A stretch of 64,000 nt of DNA from Oscillospiraceae bacterium (GCA_017458065.1 JAFTGD010000042.1:208896-272895); one strand, 5' to 3'. Shown: positions 16,594 through 26,138, counted from the first letter of the stretch. Program-made: numbers and translations. The notes: generated by a model from the sequence alone, not told the origin.

Positions 16594-18279
16594 TTATACC
16601 CGGATCTTCTCCAGCAGGGCGTCTACCCGCTGGGCCAGGGTCTTCAGCGCTCCCGGCTCAAAGGGGGACGGGAAGCCCGCTTCTTCCAGCAGGTCGGTCC
16701 AGACCTTCTCGCCGCCCTGGCGGCTCAGGCGCAGGTAGCGCCGGAAGGCGTCGTCATAGTCCTCCTGGGAGGCCAGCAGGAAGCAGAAGGCCGCCGTCTG
16801 GGCCAGGCAGTAGTCGATGTAGTAGAAGGGGCTCTCATAGATGTGCATCTGGTACTGCCAGCGCGTCCCCTTCTCCAGATAGGGCATGCCCTCCATCGAG
16901 ATATGCGGGCGGAACTGCTTCTCCAGCTCCAGCCAGGCCGCATCCCGCTCGGCGGGGGTCATATCGGGGTTTTCATACACGATGTGCTGGAAGGCGTCCA
17001 CCATGGTCCCGTAGGGCAGGAAGGAGAAGGCGTCCAGCGCATGCATGAAGCGGTATTGATCCGCGTTCTCGCCGAAGAACTTTGCCATATACGGCCAGGC
17101 GAAAAATTCCATGCTCATGGAGTGGGTCTCGGCCGTCTCCATGCCGCCGCAGCCCAGCTCCAGGGCGAAGCGGTTGTCCGCGATCAGGTAGGCGTTGAGC
17201 GCGTGGCCGGCCTCATGAGTCACCACGTCCACATCCCCGGCGGTACCGTTGAAGTTGGCGAGGATGAAGGGCTGTTTGAACTTCGGAAACTCCGTGCAGT
17301 AGCCGCCGCCCCACTTGTTCTTGCGGCTGTCGACGTCGAAGGCTTCGTTTTCCAGCATCATGTCGATAAAGGCGGCGGTCTCCTCGCCCATGGCGTGGTA
17401 CATCTCTTTCGCCGCGGCGAAGATCTCGGCCTTGCCGAAGGGCTTCGGGTCGCCGCCCGGGATGATCACACCGTCGTCATAGAGATGGTAGTCCTCGACG
17501 CCGAGGCGTTTTGCGTTTTCCGTGCGCAGGTGCGCGATCACGGGGACGATGTCCTTCAGAATGTTCTCGCGGAAGACGCGGACCTTCTCCTCGTCGTAGC
17601 AAAGGCGGCCCATCCGGTGGTAGCCCAGCTCGACAAAGTTCTTGTAGCCCATCTTCTTCGCCATGCGGTCGCGGACATGCACCATCCGGTCGTAGATGCT
17701 GTCCAGCTGCTCCTGATGCTCGGCGAGCCCGCGGCCCAGGACCTCATAGCACTCCTTGCGGGTCGCCCGGTCTTCGTCCTTGGCGTACTTCATCAGCATG
17801 GCGCGGGGCATGGTCTCGCCCCGGAAGGTAAACTCCATCCCGCTCATCAGGTCGGAGTACTCCCGGACCAGCTTGTTCTCCTCGATCATGTCCTCCACGA
17901 TCTCCGGCGACATGGACTTTCTCTCCACTTCCATCGCCTTGAACAGCACCGGGGAGAGCTTCTCCTCCAGTTCCGCGCGGAAGGGGGAATCCAGCAGCGC
18001 GGAGGCGTACTGGACGGAGTAGTTCTGCACCGCGGGGCCGATCTCGTCGTAGTATTCGTTCTCGGCGACATAGAACTCGTCCACCGTGTTGCAGGAGTAG
18101 CGCATATAGGCCAGGGCCGTGTTGGTGGTATACTCCAGCATGAGCCTGCGCTCGTCCTCGCGGGCGGCCAGGATCTCGTCGACGGAGGCGGCGTTCCGGA
18201 TGCGGGCGAGCACGTCCTCCATCACGGAGGTGACTTCTTCGATGGTTACTCTGCGATAGGGCAGTTCGGATACTTTCAT
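16594..18279 (-). CDS. M3-family oligoendopeptidase (PepF-like)
   Basis: A 561-residue cytoplasmic zinc peptidase. The motif VVTHEAGHALNAY supplies the HExxH zinc ligands and catalytic glutamate; the third ligand is probably in GGMETAETHSMSMEF. Such enzymes degrade short peptides. The ATG at 18279 is chosen because GAAAGGA precedes it; a longer in-frame extension runs through the promoter and is not coding. It is a single gene. Confidence 0.92.
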   Translation of the reverse strand: MKVSELPYRRVTIEEVTSVMEDVLARIRNAASVDEILAAREDERRLMLEYTTNTALAYMRYSCNTVDEFYVAENEYYDEIGPAVQNYSVQYASALLDSPFRAELEEKLSPVLFKAMEVERKSMSPEIVEDMIEENKLVREYSDLMSGMEFTFRGETMPRAMLMKYAKDEDRATRKECYEVLGRGLAEHQEQLDSIYDRMVHVRDRMAKKMGYKNFVELGYHRMGRLCYDEEKVRVFRENILKDIVPVIAHLRTENAKRLGVEDYHLYDDGVIIPGGDPKPFGKAEIFAAAKEMYHAMGEETAAFIDMMLENEAFDVDSRKNKWGGGYCTEFPKFKQPFILANFNGTAGDVDVVTHEAGHALNAYLIADNRFALELGCGGMETAETHSMSMEFFAWPYMAKFFGENADQYRFMHALDAFSFLPYGTMVDAFQHIVYENPDMTPAERDAAWLELEKQFRPHISMEGMPYLEKGTRWQYQMHIYESPFYYIDYCLAQTAAFCFLLASQEDYDDAFRRYLRLSRQGGEKVWTDLLEEAGFPSPFEPGALKTLAQRVDALLEKIRV

Positions 18280-18360
18280 GTTGCGTTCCTTTCTATTCAA
18301 AATCTGTATTTTGCGGTTGTCGGCGGTCCTGCGCCGGTCGGTGCAGCGGCCGCAGGGAAA

Positions 18361-18389
18361 AGTATAGCATTTTGCCGCCCCCCGCGCAA
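18361..18389 (-). promoter_or_regulatory. Promoter of the M3 peptidase gene
   Basis: On the minus strand, TTGCGC (18384-18389), 17-base spacer, TATACT (18361-18366). Confidence 0.6.
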
Positions 18390-18435
18390 TGACAAGTTTT
18401 TCTGTCCTCTTATTCTGCAATCCTTTTGAACGCAA

Positions 18436-18474
18436 AAAAGTCTGAACCCGGAAACGAACCAGGTTCAGACTTTT
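18436..18474 (-). terminator. Terminator of the tcdA-ttcA operon
   Basis: Perfect 13-bp stem, AAAAGTCTGAACC with GGTTCAGACTTTT, 13-base loop. On the minus strand the stem runs into TTTTTT. Confidence 0.85.
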
Positions 18475-18484
18475 GCTTTTTTGC

Positions 18485-19357
18485 TTATTCCTCGTGAAAA
18501 CTCGATGCGTTTTCTTCCTCGCGAAACTGCTCCAGAAAACTGTGCATCTCGCCGTTCGATTTGTAGCCGGGGAAGGTGTCAAGATGTACGGCGTGGATGG
18601 CGTTAAAGATGCTGCGGTCGATGTTGGGGTTGTCTTTGCGCAGTCGGCGGATCAGGATTTTCATCTCCTTGCGCTTGCTGCCGCCGGAATCATCGTCCGG
18701 AAGGGAGCAGTTCTCCGTAAACCGGCAGGCGCACTGGATGAAATCCAGCTCGTTATACCGTTTCCAGGCCAGGATATCTTCCTCATGGACGCAGTAGAGC
18801 GGACGGATCAGCGTCATGCCCTCAAAGTTCTGGCTGTGGAGCTTTGGCAGCATCGCCTGCAGCTGGGATCCGTAAAACATGCTCATCAGCGCCGTCTCGA
18901 TCACGTCGCTCAGATGGTGGCCCAGGGCGATCTTGTTGCAGCCCAGCTCCTTTGCCTTGCTGTAGAGATAGCCGCGGCGCATCCTGGCGCAGAGATAGCA
19001 GGGCGAGCCGTCCACCGAGGCGGTCACGTCAAAAATGTCGGTGTCGAAAATCTGGATCGGGATGTTCAGCAGCTTCGCGTTGTCTTCAACCTTTTTCCGG
19101 TTATACTCATTGTAGCCCGGGTCCATCACCAGAAAGACCAGCTCAAAGGGCACGTCGCTGTGACGCTGCAGCATCTGCAGCAGCTTGGCGTCCAGAAACG
19201 AGTCCTTTCCGCCCGAGATGCAGACGGCGATCCGGTCTCCTTCCTGGATCAGCTCGTACTGTTTGACGGCGTTGATAAACGGCCGCCAGATCGTCTTGCG
19301 GAATTTCTTGTTGATGCTCTGCTCCACAAGCTGGTATTTTTCCAATTCTCTGCTCAT
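18485..19357 (-). CDS. TtcA-like tRNA 2-thiolation protein
   Basis: A 290-residue PP-loop ATPase. The ATP-binding motif ISGGKDSFLD lies near residue 45. A CxxC pair (SPCYLCARMRRGYLY) and a further cysteine (KELGCNKIALGHH) fit iron-sulfur binding as in TtcA, which thiolates cytidine 32 of tRNA. A HHLSDVIET motif is the family signature. The start overlaps the tcdA stop by four bases (ATGA), so the two are co-translated. Another PP-loop substrate cannot be excluded. Confidence 0.85.
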   Translation of the reverse strand: MSRELEKYQLVEQSINKKFRKTIWRPFINAVKQYELIQEGDRIAVCISGGKDSFLDAKLLQMLQRHSDVPFELVFLVMDPGYNEYNRKKVEDNAKLLNIPIQIFDTDIFDVTASVDGSPCYLCARMRRGYLYSKAKELGCNKIALGHHLSDVIETALMSMFYGSQLQAMLPKLHSQNFEGMTLIRPLYCVHEEDILAWKRYNELDFIQCACRFTENCSLPDDDSGGSKRKEMKILIRRLRKDNPNIDRSIFNAIHAVHLDTFPGYKSNGEMHSFLEQFREEENASSFHEE

Positions 19358-20109
19358 TGCTTCACCAGATCCTTTACAACTTCGCCTGCGATAATAAGCC
19401 CTACGACCGAGGGCACAAAGGCCACCGAACCGGGGATATCCCGGCGGTCGGTGCAGTGGCGCTTCGTCCCCGGCGGGCAGATACAGTTGGTCCGGCAGCT
19501 GATGCTCATATCCTCCAGCGGCCGGATGGGCTTCTCTGTCGAATAAACCACCTTCAGGTGCGTGACACCGCGTTTTTTGAGCTCCCGCCGCATAACCCGC
19601 GCCAGCGGGCAAACCGAGGTCTGCGTAATATCCGCCACGCGAAAGGCCGTGGCGTCCAGTTTGTTGCCGGCGCCCATCGAGCTGATGATCGGTGTCCCGG
19701 CCGCCCGGGCCGCCAGCACCAGCTGGATCTTGCCGCTCACGGTGTCGATGGCGTCTACCACGTAATCGTATTGGGAGAAGTCAAACTGCTCCGCCGTCTC
19801 CGGCAGATAGAAGGTCTTATGGGTTTGAACCTCGCAGCGGGGATTGATCTCATGGACCCGTTCTTCCGCCACATCCACCTTGTATTTCCCGACGGTCCTG
19901 CGCGTGGCCAGGATCTGCCGGTTGATGTTGGTCAGACAGACCCGGTCGTCGTCCACCAGATCCAGCGCGCCGACGCCGGATCTCGCCAGCGCTTCGACCG
20001 TATAGCCGCCCACGCCGCCGATCCCGAAAACGGCCACACGGCTTTGCGACAGCTTTTCCATGGCTTCCGGCCCCAGCAGCAGCTGGGTCCGTGAAAATTC
20101 ATTGAGCAT
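19354..20109 (-). CDS. tcdA: tRNA threonylcarbamoyladenosine dehydratase
   Basis: A 251-residue E1-like ATPase of the MoeB/ThiF/HesA family. The nucleotide-binding motif AVFGIGGVGGYTVEAL and LVDDDRVCLTNINRQ are intact, and the cysteine-rich C-terminus CRTNCICP is typical of TcdA (CsdL). It cyclises the N6-threonylcarbamoyl group of tRNA position 37. It is the first gene of a two-gene tRNA-modification operon with the TtcA-like gene, behind a strong promoter at 20185. Confidence 0.9.
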   Translation of the reverse strand: MLNEFSRTQLLLGPEAMEKLSQSRVAVFGIGGVGGYTVEALARSGVGALDLVDDDRVCLTNINRQILATRRTVGKYKVDVAEERVHEINPRCEVQTHKTFYLPETAEQFDFSQYDYVVDAIDTVSGKIQLVLAARAAGTPIISSMGAGNKLDATAFRVADITQTSVCPLARVMRRELKKRGVTHLKVVYSTEKPIRPLEDMSISCRTNCICPPGTKRHCTDRRDIPGSVAFVPSVVGLIIAGEVVKDLVKQ

Positions 20110-20184
20110 GTTGCAGTTCCTTCATTTGATCAGATTCTCCCGGAGAAACAGGTCTCTCTCCGACGGTTTTCCGGCATCCAGAGT

Positions 20185-20213
20185 AGTATAAACAAAACAA
20201 CATACTCCGTCAA
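20185..20213 (-). promoter_or_regulatory. Promoter of tcdA
   Basis: On the minus strand, TTGACG (20208-20213), exact 17-base spacer, TATACT (20185-20190). Confidence 0.75.
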
Positions 20214-20292
20214 TGGGAAATTTATGTCCCCGCCGCCGGCACGGATCAATGCTCCATCGTTCTTCAATGTAGCCGGGATGGGTGTCCTTCCC

Positions 20293-22077
20293 TTACTCCA
20301 TATACGCGCCTTTCATAGCGCTGACAGCGTGCCGGGCATAGAGTTTCAGCAGACCGCTCTGATACTTGCTCATAAAACCGGTCCATGCCTTCCGCCGTTC
20401 CTTTAGGACGGCGTCGATCTCTTCTGGCGTTTTCCGTTCACTCCGGATGCCGACGATCTCAAGACAGCGCGTCTCCACATCAATCTCAATGAGGTCGCCC
20501 TCCTCCACAAAGGCGATAGGCCCGCCGACCCCAGCCTCCGGGCTCACGTGGCCGATCACCGGACCGCGGGACGCGCCGGAGAAGCGCCCGTCGGTGATCA
20601 GGGCGAAACTGGCGGCCAGCTTCGGGTCGGCACAGATGGCCTCGCCGGTATAGAACATCTCCGGCATGCCGGAACCGCGGGGCCCTTCATAGCGGATAAA
20701 GACCGCATCGCCGGGACGCACTTCACCGTGCAACACCGCGTCGATGCAGGCTTCCTCGCTGTCATAGGGCTTCGCGGTGAGGGTAGCTTTGAACATGTTC
20801 TTCGGGCAGGCTGTATGCTTGATAACACAGCCCTCCGGGGCAAGGTTCCCGCGCAGGATCGCAATGCTTCCGTCGGTCCCCTTGGCGTCGTCAAAGTCGC
20901 GGATGATATCCCCGCGCCGGACCGTGAGGCCAAGGGCGGCGGATTTTTCCCGCAGGAGCCGGTCGCAGTGTTCGTAGAAGCCGTTTTTCTTCAGGTCCTC
21001 TAGGTTTTCGCCCAGGGTCCTGCCGGTGACGGTAAGCACGTCCAGGTGCAGCATGGATTTGATCTCCTCCATTACCCTCGGCACGCCGCCGGCATAATAG
21101 AAGTACTGGGCAGGCCAGTCCCCCGAGGGTCGGATATTCAGCAGGTAGTGTGCGCCCCGGTGCATCCGATCAAAGGTGTCGGCATCGATGGCGAAGCCGA
21201 ACTCGTGGGCAATGGCCGGCAGGTACATGGTGGCGTTAGTGGAGCCGGAGATGGCCGCATGAACCATGATAGCGTTTTCAAAGTTCTTCATTGTTACGAT
21301 GTCCCTGGCCCGGATCCCCTGGTTCACCAGCTGCATCAGCTGCTTTCCCGCCGCCCGGGCGGCCTTGGCGAGCTCCGGCGCGGTCGCGGGCATCAGAGCG
21401 GTTCCCGGGAGCATCAGTCCCAGGGCTTCGGCCATGATCTGCATGGTGGAGGCGGTGCCCATGAACGAACATGCGCCGCAGCTGGGACAGGCGTTGTGCT
21501 TGTAGTACTCCAGCTGTTCGCTCGGGATGACGCCGGTCTTTTCCCAGGCGTCGAACTTGCCGATCTGCTCCAGGGTCAGCAGATCGTTGATGGCGCAGGC
21601 AGGATCCTGTACCACATACTGTCTCGGCAGGACATGGGCCTCCATAACGCCGCCGGTGACGACGATAGCGCTCATGTCCTTCAAGCGACCAATGCTCATA
21701 AGTATGGCGGGCATAGACTTGTCGCAGCTGGCGATGAACACGCCGCCGTCGATGCCCGTGGCGTTGGCCTGGGCTTCGACCAGGTTCACGATGGCGTCTC
21801 GGTGGGGCAGGGAATAATTGATGCCGTCGTGGCCTTGGGCGATGCCGTCGCATATATCGGTGGCAAAGTATCGCGAAGCTTTGCCGCCGTTTTCGCTGAT
21901 CCCTTGCACTGCCTGTTCGACAAAGCGGTTGAGATGCGCTGAGCCCGGGTGACTGTCGCCGAAGGTGCTCTCCACCATGATCTGAGGCTTATCCAGATCT
22001 TCAACCTTCCATCCCATCCCCATCCGGAGCGGGTCCATCTCAGGTGCCCGTTTCCGTACTTCCTGACTTTTCAGCAT
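20293..22077 (-). CDS. IlvD/Edd-family sugar-acid dehydratase
   Basis: A 594-residue dehydratase. Iron-sulfur ligands lie in ASCDKSMPA and CPSCGACSFMGTAS, and the catalytic serine region TDGRFSGASRGP is intact. The family includes dihydroxyacid dehydratase and gluconate, xylonate and 6-phosphogluconate dehydratases. The neighbours are a KDG kinase and KDPG aldolase, so conversion of a hexonate to 2-keto-3-deoxygluconate is more likely than branched-chain amino-acid synthesis. The ATG at 22077 has AGGAG upstream. It has its own promoter candidate at 22124. Confidence 0.85.
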   Translation of the reverse strand: MLKSQEVRKRAPEMDPLRMGMGWKVEDLDKPQIMVESTFGDSHPGSAHLNRFVEQAVQGISENGGKASRYFATDICDGIAQGHDGINYSLPHRDAIVNLVEAQANATGIDGGVFIASCDKSMPAILMSIGRLKDMSAIVVTGGVMEAHVLPRQYVVQDPACAINDLLTLEQIGKFDAWEKTGVIPSEQLEYYKHNACPSCGACSFMGTASTMQIMAEALGLMLPGTALMPATAPELAKAARAAGKQLMQLVNQGIRARDIVTMKNFENAIMVHAAISGSTNATMYLPAIAHEFGFAIDADTFDRMHRGAHYLLNIRPSGDWPAQYFYYAGGVPRVMEEIKSMLHLDVLTVTGRTLGENLEDLKKNGFYEHCDRLLREKSAALGLTVRRGDIIRDFDDAKGTDGSIAILRGNLAPEGCVIKHTACPKNMFKATLTAKPYDSEEACIDAVLHGEVRPGDAVFIRYEGPRGSGMPEMFYTGEAICADPKLAASFALITDGRFSGASRGPVIGHVSPEAGVGGPIAFVEEGDLIEIDVETRCLEIVGIRSERKTPEEIDAVLKERRKAWTGFMSKYQSGLLKLYARHAVSAMKGAYME

Positions 22078-22123
22078 GTTGTGCTCTCCTTTTTTCGGTC
22101 TCAACACGGTCGTTCTACAGCAG

Positions 22124-22152
22124 ATCATAGTCTGCATCCAAAGAAAAAGCAA
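22124..22152 (-). promoter_or_regulatory. Promoter of the dehydratase gene, overlapping a terminator
   Basis: On the minus strand, TTGCTT (22147-22152), 17-base spacer, TATGAT (22124-22129). The -35 lies within the distal arm of the hairpin at 22144-22180. Confidence 0.5.
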
Positions 22153-22180
22153 GAGAACAACTGCGTTTCTCTCGCTTTTT
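22144..22180 (-). terminator. Terminator between the kinase pseudogene and the dehydratase gene
   Basis: A 14-bp stem with one mismatch (22144-22157 with 22167-22180), followed on the minus strand by TTTTTCTTT. Confidence 0.7.
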
Positions 22181-22249
22181 CGGGTTTTCAGCTGCTTGAC
22201 GATTTTACAACTGCAATACCGCCGGATTCCCGTTTTTCAGATTTTTGTT

Positions 22250-23336
22250 TTATCGTTTGATATCGTAATCCGTATTCATCAGGGCCTGAATACCCTTCAC
22301 GTCGTCGGTAATGTTTGCATCGCCGTGAATGGTGTGCTTGAGAACGGAACTCGCCACCGCGAAATTGATCATCTCCATGGGCTTGAAGCCGTTCATCATG
22401 GCGTAGATCAGGCCGCTGGCAAAAGCGTCGCCTCCGCCCACACGGTCGAGGATGTTGAAGGTAAAAAGTTTGCTCTCAAACGTATGCCCCTGATACCACA
22501 TATAGGCCATGAGTCTGTTTTCACTGCCGGAATGGGCATACCGTACATGTCTGACGATGCATTTGAGATTCGGTCTGCGGCTTACAAACGCCTGAAAGAC
22601 CTCGTCTTGTTGCTCGTAACTTGGCTGAAGGGGAATGCCTTCTTTCAGATCGCCCTTCGCGTGATCTTGCTCATCCCGCCACAGATGGTAGGGTTCGATT
22701 CCAAAAAGGACATCCACATAGGGTAGCAGCTCGGTACAGCAGTCCCTCGCCGCTTCCCAGGTCCAGAGCCCGGAGCGGAAGTTGCCGTCAAAGCTCACGG
22801 TCAGTCCAAGCTCCTTCGCCTTTCGGGCGCAGGCGAGACAAAATGCAGCACAGTCTGGCGAAAGCGCCGGCGTAATACCGCTTAAGTGCAGCCATTCGAA
22901 ACCCGTAAGCAGCTTGTCCAGATCAATTCTTGAGAAGTCATATTCCGTGATGGCACTGTGCTTTCGATCCATAGATCACTTTGCTCGGCCAGATCCCGTA
23001 ACCTGCTTCCAGATAGTAGGTACTGAGACGATGGGTCGGTGTTTCTTCCGGCGTTGTGAGAATGACAGGAGCACAGTGTACATCGTTGCTGCAAAGCATA
23101 CGCACGGCGCTCTTCCCGAGAGAATTGTTCGGCACGACACTGAAAAAAGTGCTGTCGATGCCTAAATTTGCCAGAGCCAAAGCGATATTGGCCTCACTCC
23201 CGCCATAGCTTGCTTCAAAATTGGTCGCAACCCCGATTTTCTCGTAGTTCGGCGGGGTCAGGCGCAGCATGATCTCGCCGAAGGTAATGAATTTCTGTGT
23301 CGTCCCACCCGATAGAAGCGGATTTCTATGCTCCAT
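22250..23336 (-). pseudogene. PfkB-family sugar kinase split by a frameshift
   Basis: The first 120 or so codons (from 23336) encode a kinase N-terminus: FGEIMLRLTPPNYEKIGV and GGSEANIALALANLGI. That frame runs through PSKVIY and then reads out of register to a stop at 22938. The remaining 240 codons, including DRKHSAITEYDF and the catalytic DRVGGGDAFASGL, are in another frame ending at 22250. Removing one base of the CC pair at 22969-22970 restores VIYDRKHSAI, which is normal for 2-keto-3-deoxygluconate kinases. It is either a recent inactivation or a sequencing error. It starts right after the intact paralogue. Confidence 0.85.
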
Positions 23337-23337
23337 T

Positions 23338-24435
23338 CTATCGTTTTACTCTTGCGCCCGCACCGCCCATGACGGCTTCGACCTCATTGACGGAAGCCAT
23401 GGAGGTATCGCCCGGAGTGGTCATCGCCAGCGCGCCGTGGGCCGCGCCGTAGTTGACGGCCTTCTCGGCGTCGCCCGTGGTCATCAGGCCGTAGACCAGG
23501 CCCGAGGCGAAGGAATCGCCGCCGCCCACGCGGTCCATGATCTCGAGACCGTTGTACTCCTTGGACTGGTAGATCTCGCCGTCGGCCCAGCAGATGGCCT
23601 TCCAGTCGTTGACCGTCGCAGTCTTCACCGTACGCAGCGTGGTAGCAACTACTTTGAAGTTCGGGTACGTCTCGGCAGCCTTGCCGATCATCTTCTTGTA
23701 GCCGTCAAGGTTCAGCTCTTTCAGGTTCTCGTCGTTGCCCTCGATCTCAAAACCCAGGCAGGCGGTGAAGTCCTCCTCGTTGCCGATCATGACGTCGACG
23801 TATTTTGCGACCTCACGGTTGACCTCCCTGGCCTTTTCCAGCCCGCCGATGGCGCTCCACATGGAGGGGCGGTAGTTGAGGTCATAGGAGATGACAGTAC
23901 CGTACTTCTTCGCGGTCTTGCAGGCTGCGATGACAGTCTCGCAGCTCTGTTCGGAGAGCGCCGCGTAGATGCCGCCGGTGTGCAGCCAGCGCACCCCCAG
24001 CTTGCCGAAGATATACTCAAAATCGAAGTCCTCAGGTGTCGCCTGGGAGATCGCGGTGTTGACCCGGTCGGAGCAGCCCACGGCGCCCCGGATGCCGAAG
24101 CCGCGCTCGGTAAAGTTGATGCCGTTGCGGCAGATGCGCCCAATGCCGTCGGTCTTCTTCCAGTAGATAAGATCGGTAGATACGCCGCCCTGTTCGATAA
24201 AGTCCTTCATCAGCTTGCCCACCTCGTTGTCGGCAAAGGCGGTGATTACCGCTGTGCTCATGCCGAAGCACTTATGCAGCCCACGGATGACGTTATACTC
24301 GCCGCCGCCCTCCCAGGCGCGGAAGCTGCGGGCGGTGCGGATTCTCCCCTCGCCGGGATCCAGGCGGAGCATGATTTCGCCGAGAGACACGGCGTCAAAA
24401 CGGCATTCTTCTTTCGGACGCAGATTGAGTTCCAT
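23338..24435 (-). CDS. 2-Keto-3-deoxygluconate kinase, PfkB family
   Basis: A 365-residue sugar kinase. It opens with AVSLGEIMLRLDPGEGRIRTARSF and has the sugar-binding GGGEYNVIRGL. The catalytic base and anion hole are in DRVGGGDSFASGL. It would phosphorylate KDG to KDPG, the substrate of the aldolase encoded 15 bases upstream. It lies between eda and the frameshifted paralogue in one minus-strand operon. The second kinase is only distantly similar, so the two may have had different substrates. Confidence 0.87.
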   Translation of the reverse strand: MELNLRPKEECRFDAVSLGEIMLRLDPGEGRIRTARSFRAWEGGGEYNVIRGLHKCFGMSTAVITAFADNEVGKLMKDFIEQGGVSTDLIYWKKTDGIGRICRNGINFTERGFGIRGAVGCSDRVNTAISQATPEDFDFEYIFGKLGVRWLHTGGIYAALSEQSCETVIAACKTAKKYGTVISYDLNYRPSMWSAIGGLEKAREVNREVAKYVDVMIGNEEDFTACLGFEIEGNDENLKELNLDGYKKMIGKAAETYPNFKVVATTLRTVKTATVNDWKAICWADGEIYQSKEYNGLEIMDRVGGGDSFASGLVYGLMTTGDAEKAVNYGAAHGALAMTTPGDTSMASVNEVEAVMGGAGARVKR

Positions 24436-24450
24436 GATATTTTTCCTCCC

Positions 24451-25092
24451 TTATCCTCTGGCTTCTTCGACGATTTCTCTGGACTTCTTGCAAAGCCCCG
24501 TGATCTCATCCCACTTGTTGTTGTCGATCAGGTCCGCTGTGACCATATAGCTGCCGCCGCAGGCTGCGATTACCGGGGAAGAGATGTACTCTTTCAGATT
24601 CTTCAAGGAGATGCCGCCGGTGGGCATGACCTTGAACATCGGGAAGGGTGCAGACAGGGCCTTGATCTTGGCAAGGCCGCCGCTCTGCTCGGCCGGGAAG
24701 AATTTCAGCACTTCCAGGCCGAATTTCAGCGCCTGATGATACTCGGACGCAGTGGTGCAGCCGGGGAAAATGGGGATGTTCTTCTCCTGTGCGTAGGCTA
24801 CCAGCTCAGGATCAAAGCCGGGCGTGACGATAAACTCGCCGCCTGCCTCAATGACCTTGTCGATCTGCGCGGTATTGGTGACCGTGCCCGCACCGACGAT
24901 CATCTCGGGATTGGCTTCCTTCATGAGACGGATGGCAACATCCGCACCGGCTGCGCGGAAGGTGATCTCCGCCACAGGTACGCCGCCCGCGCAAAGGGCC
25001 TTGCCGAGGTTGGCGGCGTCACGTTCCGGATGGTTAAGCTTAATCACCGGCACTACACCGATGGCGCTAATCTTTTCGTTCATTGCGTTCAT
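24451..25092 (-). CDS. eda: KDPG aldolase
   Basis: A 213-residue class I aldolase. Key motifs are GVVPVIKLNHPE, VGAGTVTN, FIVTPGF, IPIFPGCTTASEYHQAL and the Schiff-base lysine in VLKFFPAE. It splits 2-keto-3-deoxy-6-phosphogluconate to pyruvate and glyceraldehyde 3-phosphate, the last step of the Entner-Doudoroff branch encoded here. The start is taken at 25092 after GGAGG; a second in-frame ATG lies nine bases on. The further upstream frame has no ribosome site. Confidence 0.9.
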   Translation of the reverse strand: MNAMNEKISAIGVVPVIKLNHPERDAANLGKALCAGGVPVAEITFRAAGADVAIRLMKEANPEMIVGAGTVTNTAQIDKVIEAGGEFIVTPGFDPELVAYAQEKNIPIFPGCTTASEYHQALKFGLEVLKFFPAEQSGGLAKIKALSAPFPMFKVMPTGGISLKNLKEYISSPVIAACGGSYMVTADLIDNNKWDEITGLCKKSREIVEEARG

Positions 25093-25147
25093 TTTTTTAT
25101 TCCATACCTCCGCAATAAATACGTGATAAAGCTTAATATCGGGAGAA

Positions 25148-26104
25148 TTAAACCTGCCGGTACTGCGGCTCGCGCCCTTCCAGCGCATCTATGATCTGCT
25201 GTGCGGTCACAATTCCGCAGTTTTCGAGGTTCTCATAGGATTCCGCACCGTTGTGGGAAGTCGCAATCACGTTGGGGAGTGTAAGAAGCGGGGTGTTCTC
25301 CGGCGTCGCCGGTTCATGCACAAAGACGTCCGATGCAAAAAAGCCCACCTGCCCGCTCACAAGCGCGTCATACATTGCCTCTTCATCCACTACCTCGCCG
25401 CGCGCGTCAGTGACAAAGATTACGCCTTTCTTGCAGAGTTTGAGGCTCTCGCGGTTGATCATGTTTTCCGTTGATGGAAGCAGCGGGACCAGAATGCAGA
25501 TGATGTCACTCTCCTTCATGAGCTCTTCAAAGCTCTTAAATTCCACACCGTATTTTTCGGCGGTCTCCCGGTCCTGCACCACATCATAGGCGATGGTGCG
25601 GCAGTCGAAACCCGTGAGCTTCTTCGCCACCAGTTTTCCGATATAACCGAAGCCCAGGATGCCGACCGTTTTCCCCGATACCTCGTGGAAGTTCAGGTTT
25701 TTCCATTGTCCTTCTTTTGTCATTTCATTTTGCCTCGGCAAATCCCGAATACCAGCCAGCAGAAGCGTCATGATATGCTCGGCGACAGAGTTGGCGTTAA
25801 CACCGGGGCAGTTGGTAACCATAATCCCATGACGCTTTGCAGCCTCGGTATCTACAGAATTCATACCGGTACCGTAACGTGCAAGAATTTTTACGTTCGG
25901 TGCGGCGCTCATCGCCTCCTCCCCCCAGGGCTCGCAGTTAGCGATACAGCCATCGATGTCCCCGATCATTGGGAGCAACTCTTCCAGAAAATAGTCCCGG
26001 TCAAGCGGCGTGGTCACGACCTCATAGCCTTTGTCCAGCAGCATCTGATAGCCCGTTGGGCTGAATTTCTTATAGTTGGGCTTGGCAATCAGCACTTTTT
26101 TCAT
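25148..26104 (-). CDS. D-2-hydroxyacid dehydrogenase (SerA-like)
   Basis: A 318-residue NAD-dependent dehydrogenase. The Rossmann motif GILGFGYIGKLVAKKL is intact, as are the catalytic arginine (TDARGEVVDE), glutamate (FVHEPATPEN) and histidine (ATSHNGAES). The family includes phosphoglycerate dehydrogenase and 2-ketogluconate reductase. Its place between a TRAP transporter and the Entner-Doudoroff genes suggests it interconverts a keto-acid sugar and its hydroxy acid, for example 2-ketogluconate, but this is inference. Confidence 0.85.
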   Translation of the reverse strand: MKKVLIAKPNYKKFSPTGYQMLLDKGYEVVTTPLDRDYFLEELLPMIGDIDGCIANCEPWGEEAMSAAPNVKILARYGTGMNSVDTEAAKRHGIMVTNCPGVNANSVAEHIMTLLLAGIRDLPRQNEMTKEGQWKNLNFHEVSGKTVGILGFGYIGKLVAKKLTGFDCRTIAYDVVQDRETAEKYGVEFKSFEELMKESDIICILVPLLPSTENMINRESLKLCKKGVIFVTDARGEVVDEEAMYDALVSGQVGFFASDVFVHEPATPENTPLLTLPNVIATSHNGAESYENLENCGIVTAQQIIDALEGREPQYRQV

Positions 26105-26138
26105 AATACAAATACCTCTTTCTTTGTGAGAAACTTTA

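Noticed and set aside
18279-18582. A 100-residue upstream extension of the M3 peptidase
   Set aside because: The extension crosses the promoter and has no family similarity; the ATG at 18279 has a good ribosome site.
19042-19050. TGTCGAAAA, the variant DnaA box, inside the ttcA-like gene
   Set aside because: It is a single copy in coding sequence with no cluster, as expected by chance.
19358-19612. An 85-residue upstream extension of the TtcA-like protein
   Set aside because: It lies inside tcdA in another frame; the ATGA overlap at 19354-19357 is the natural start.
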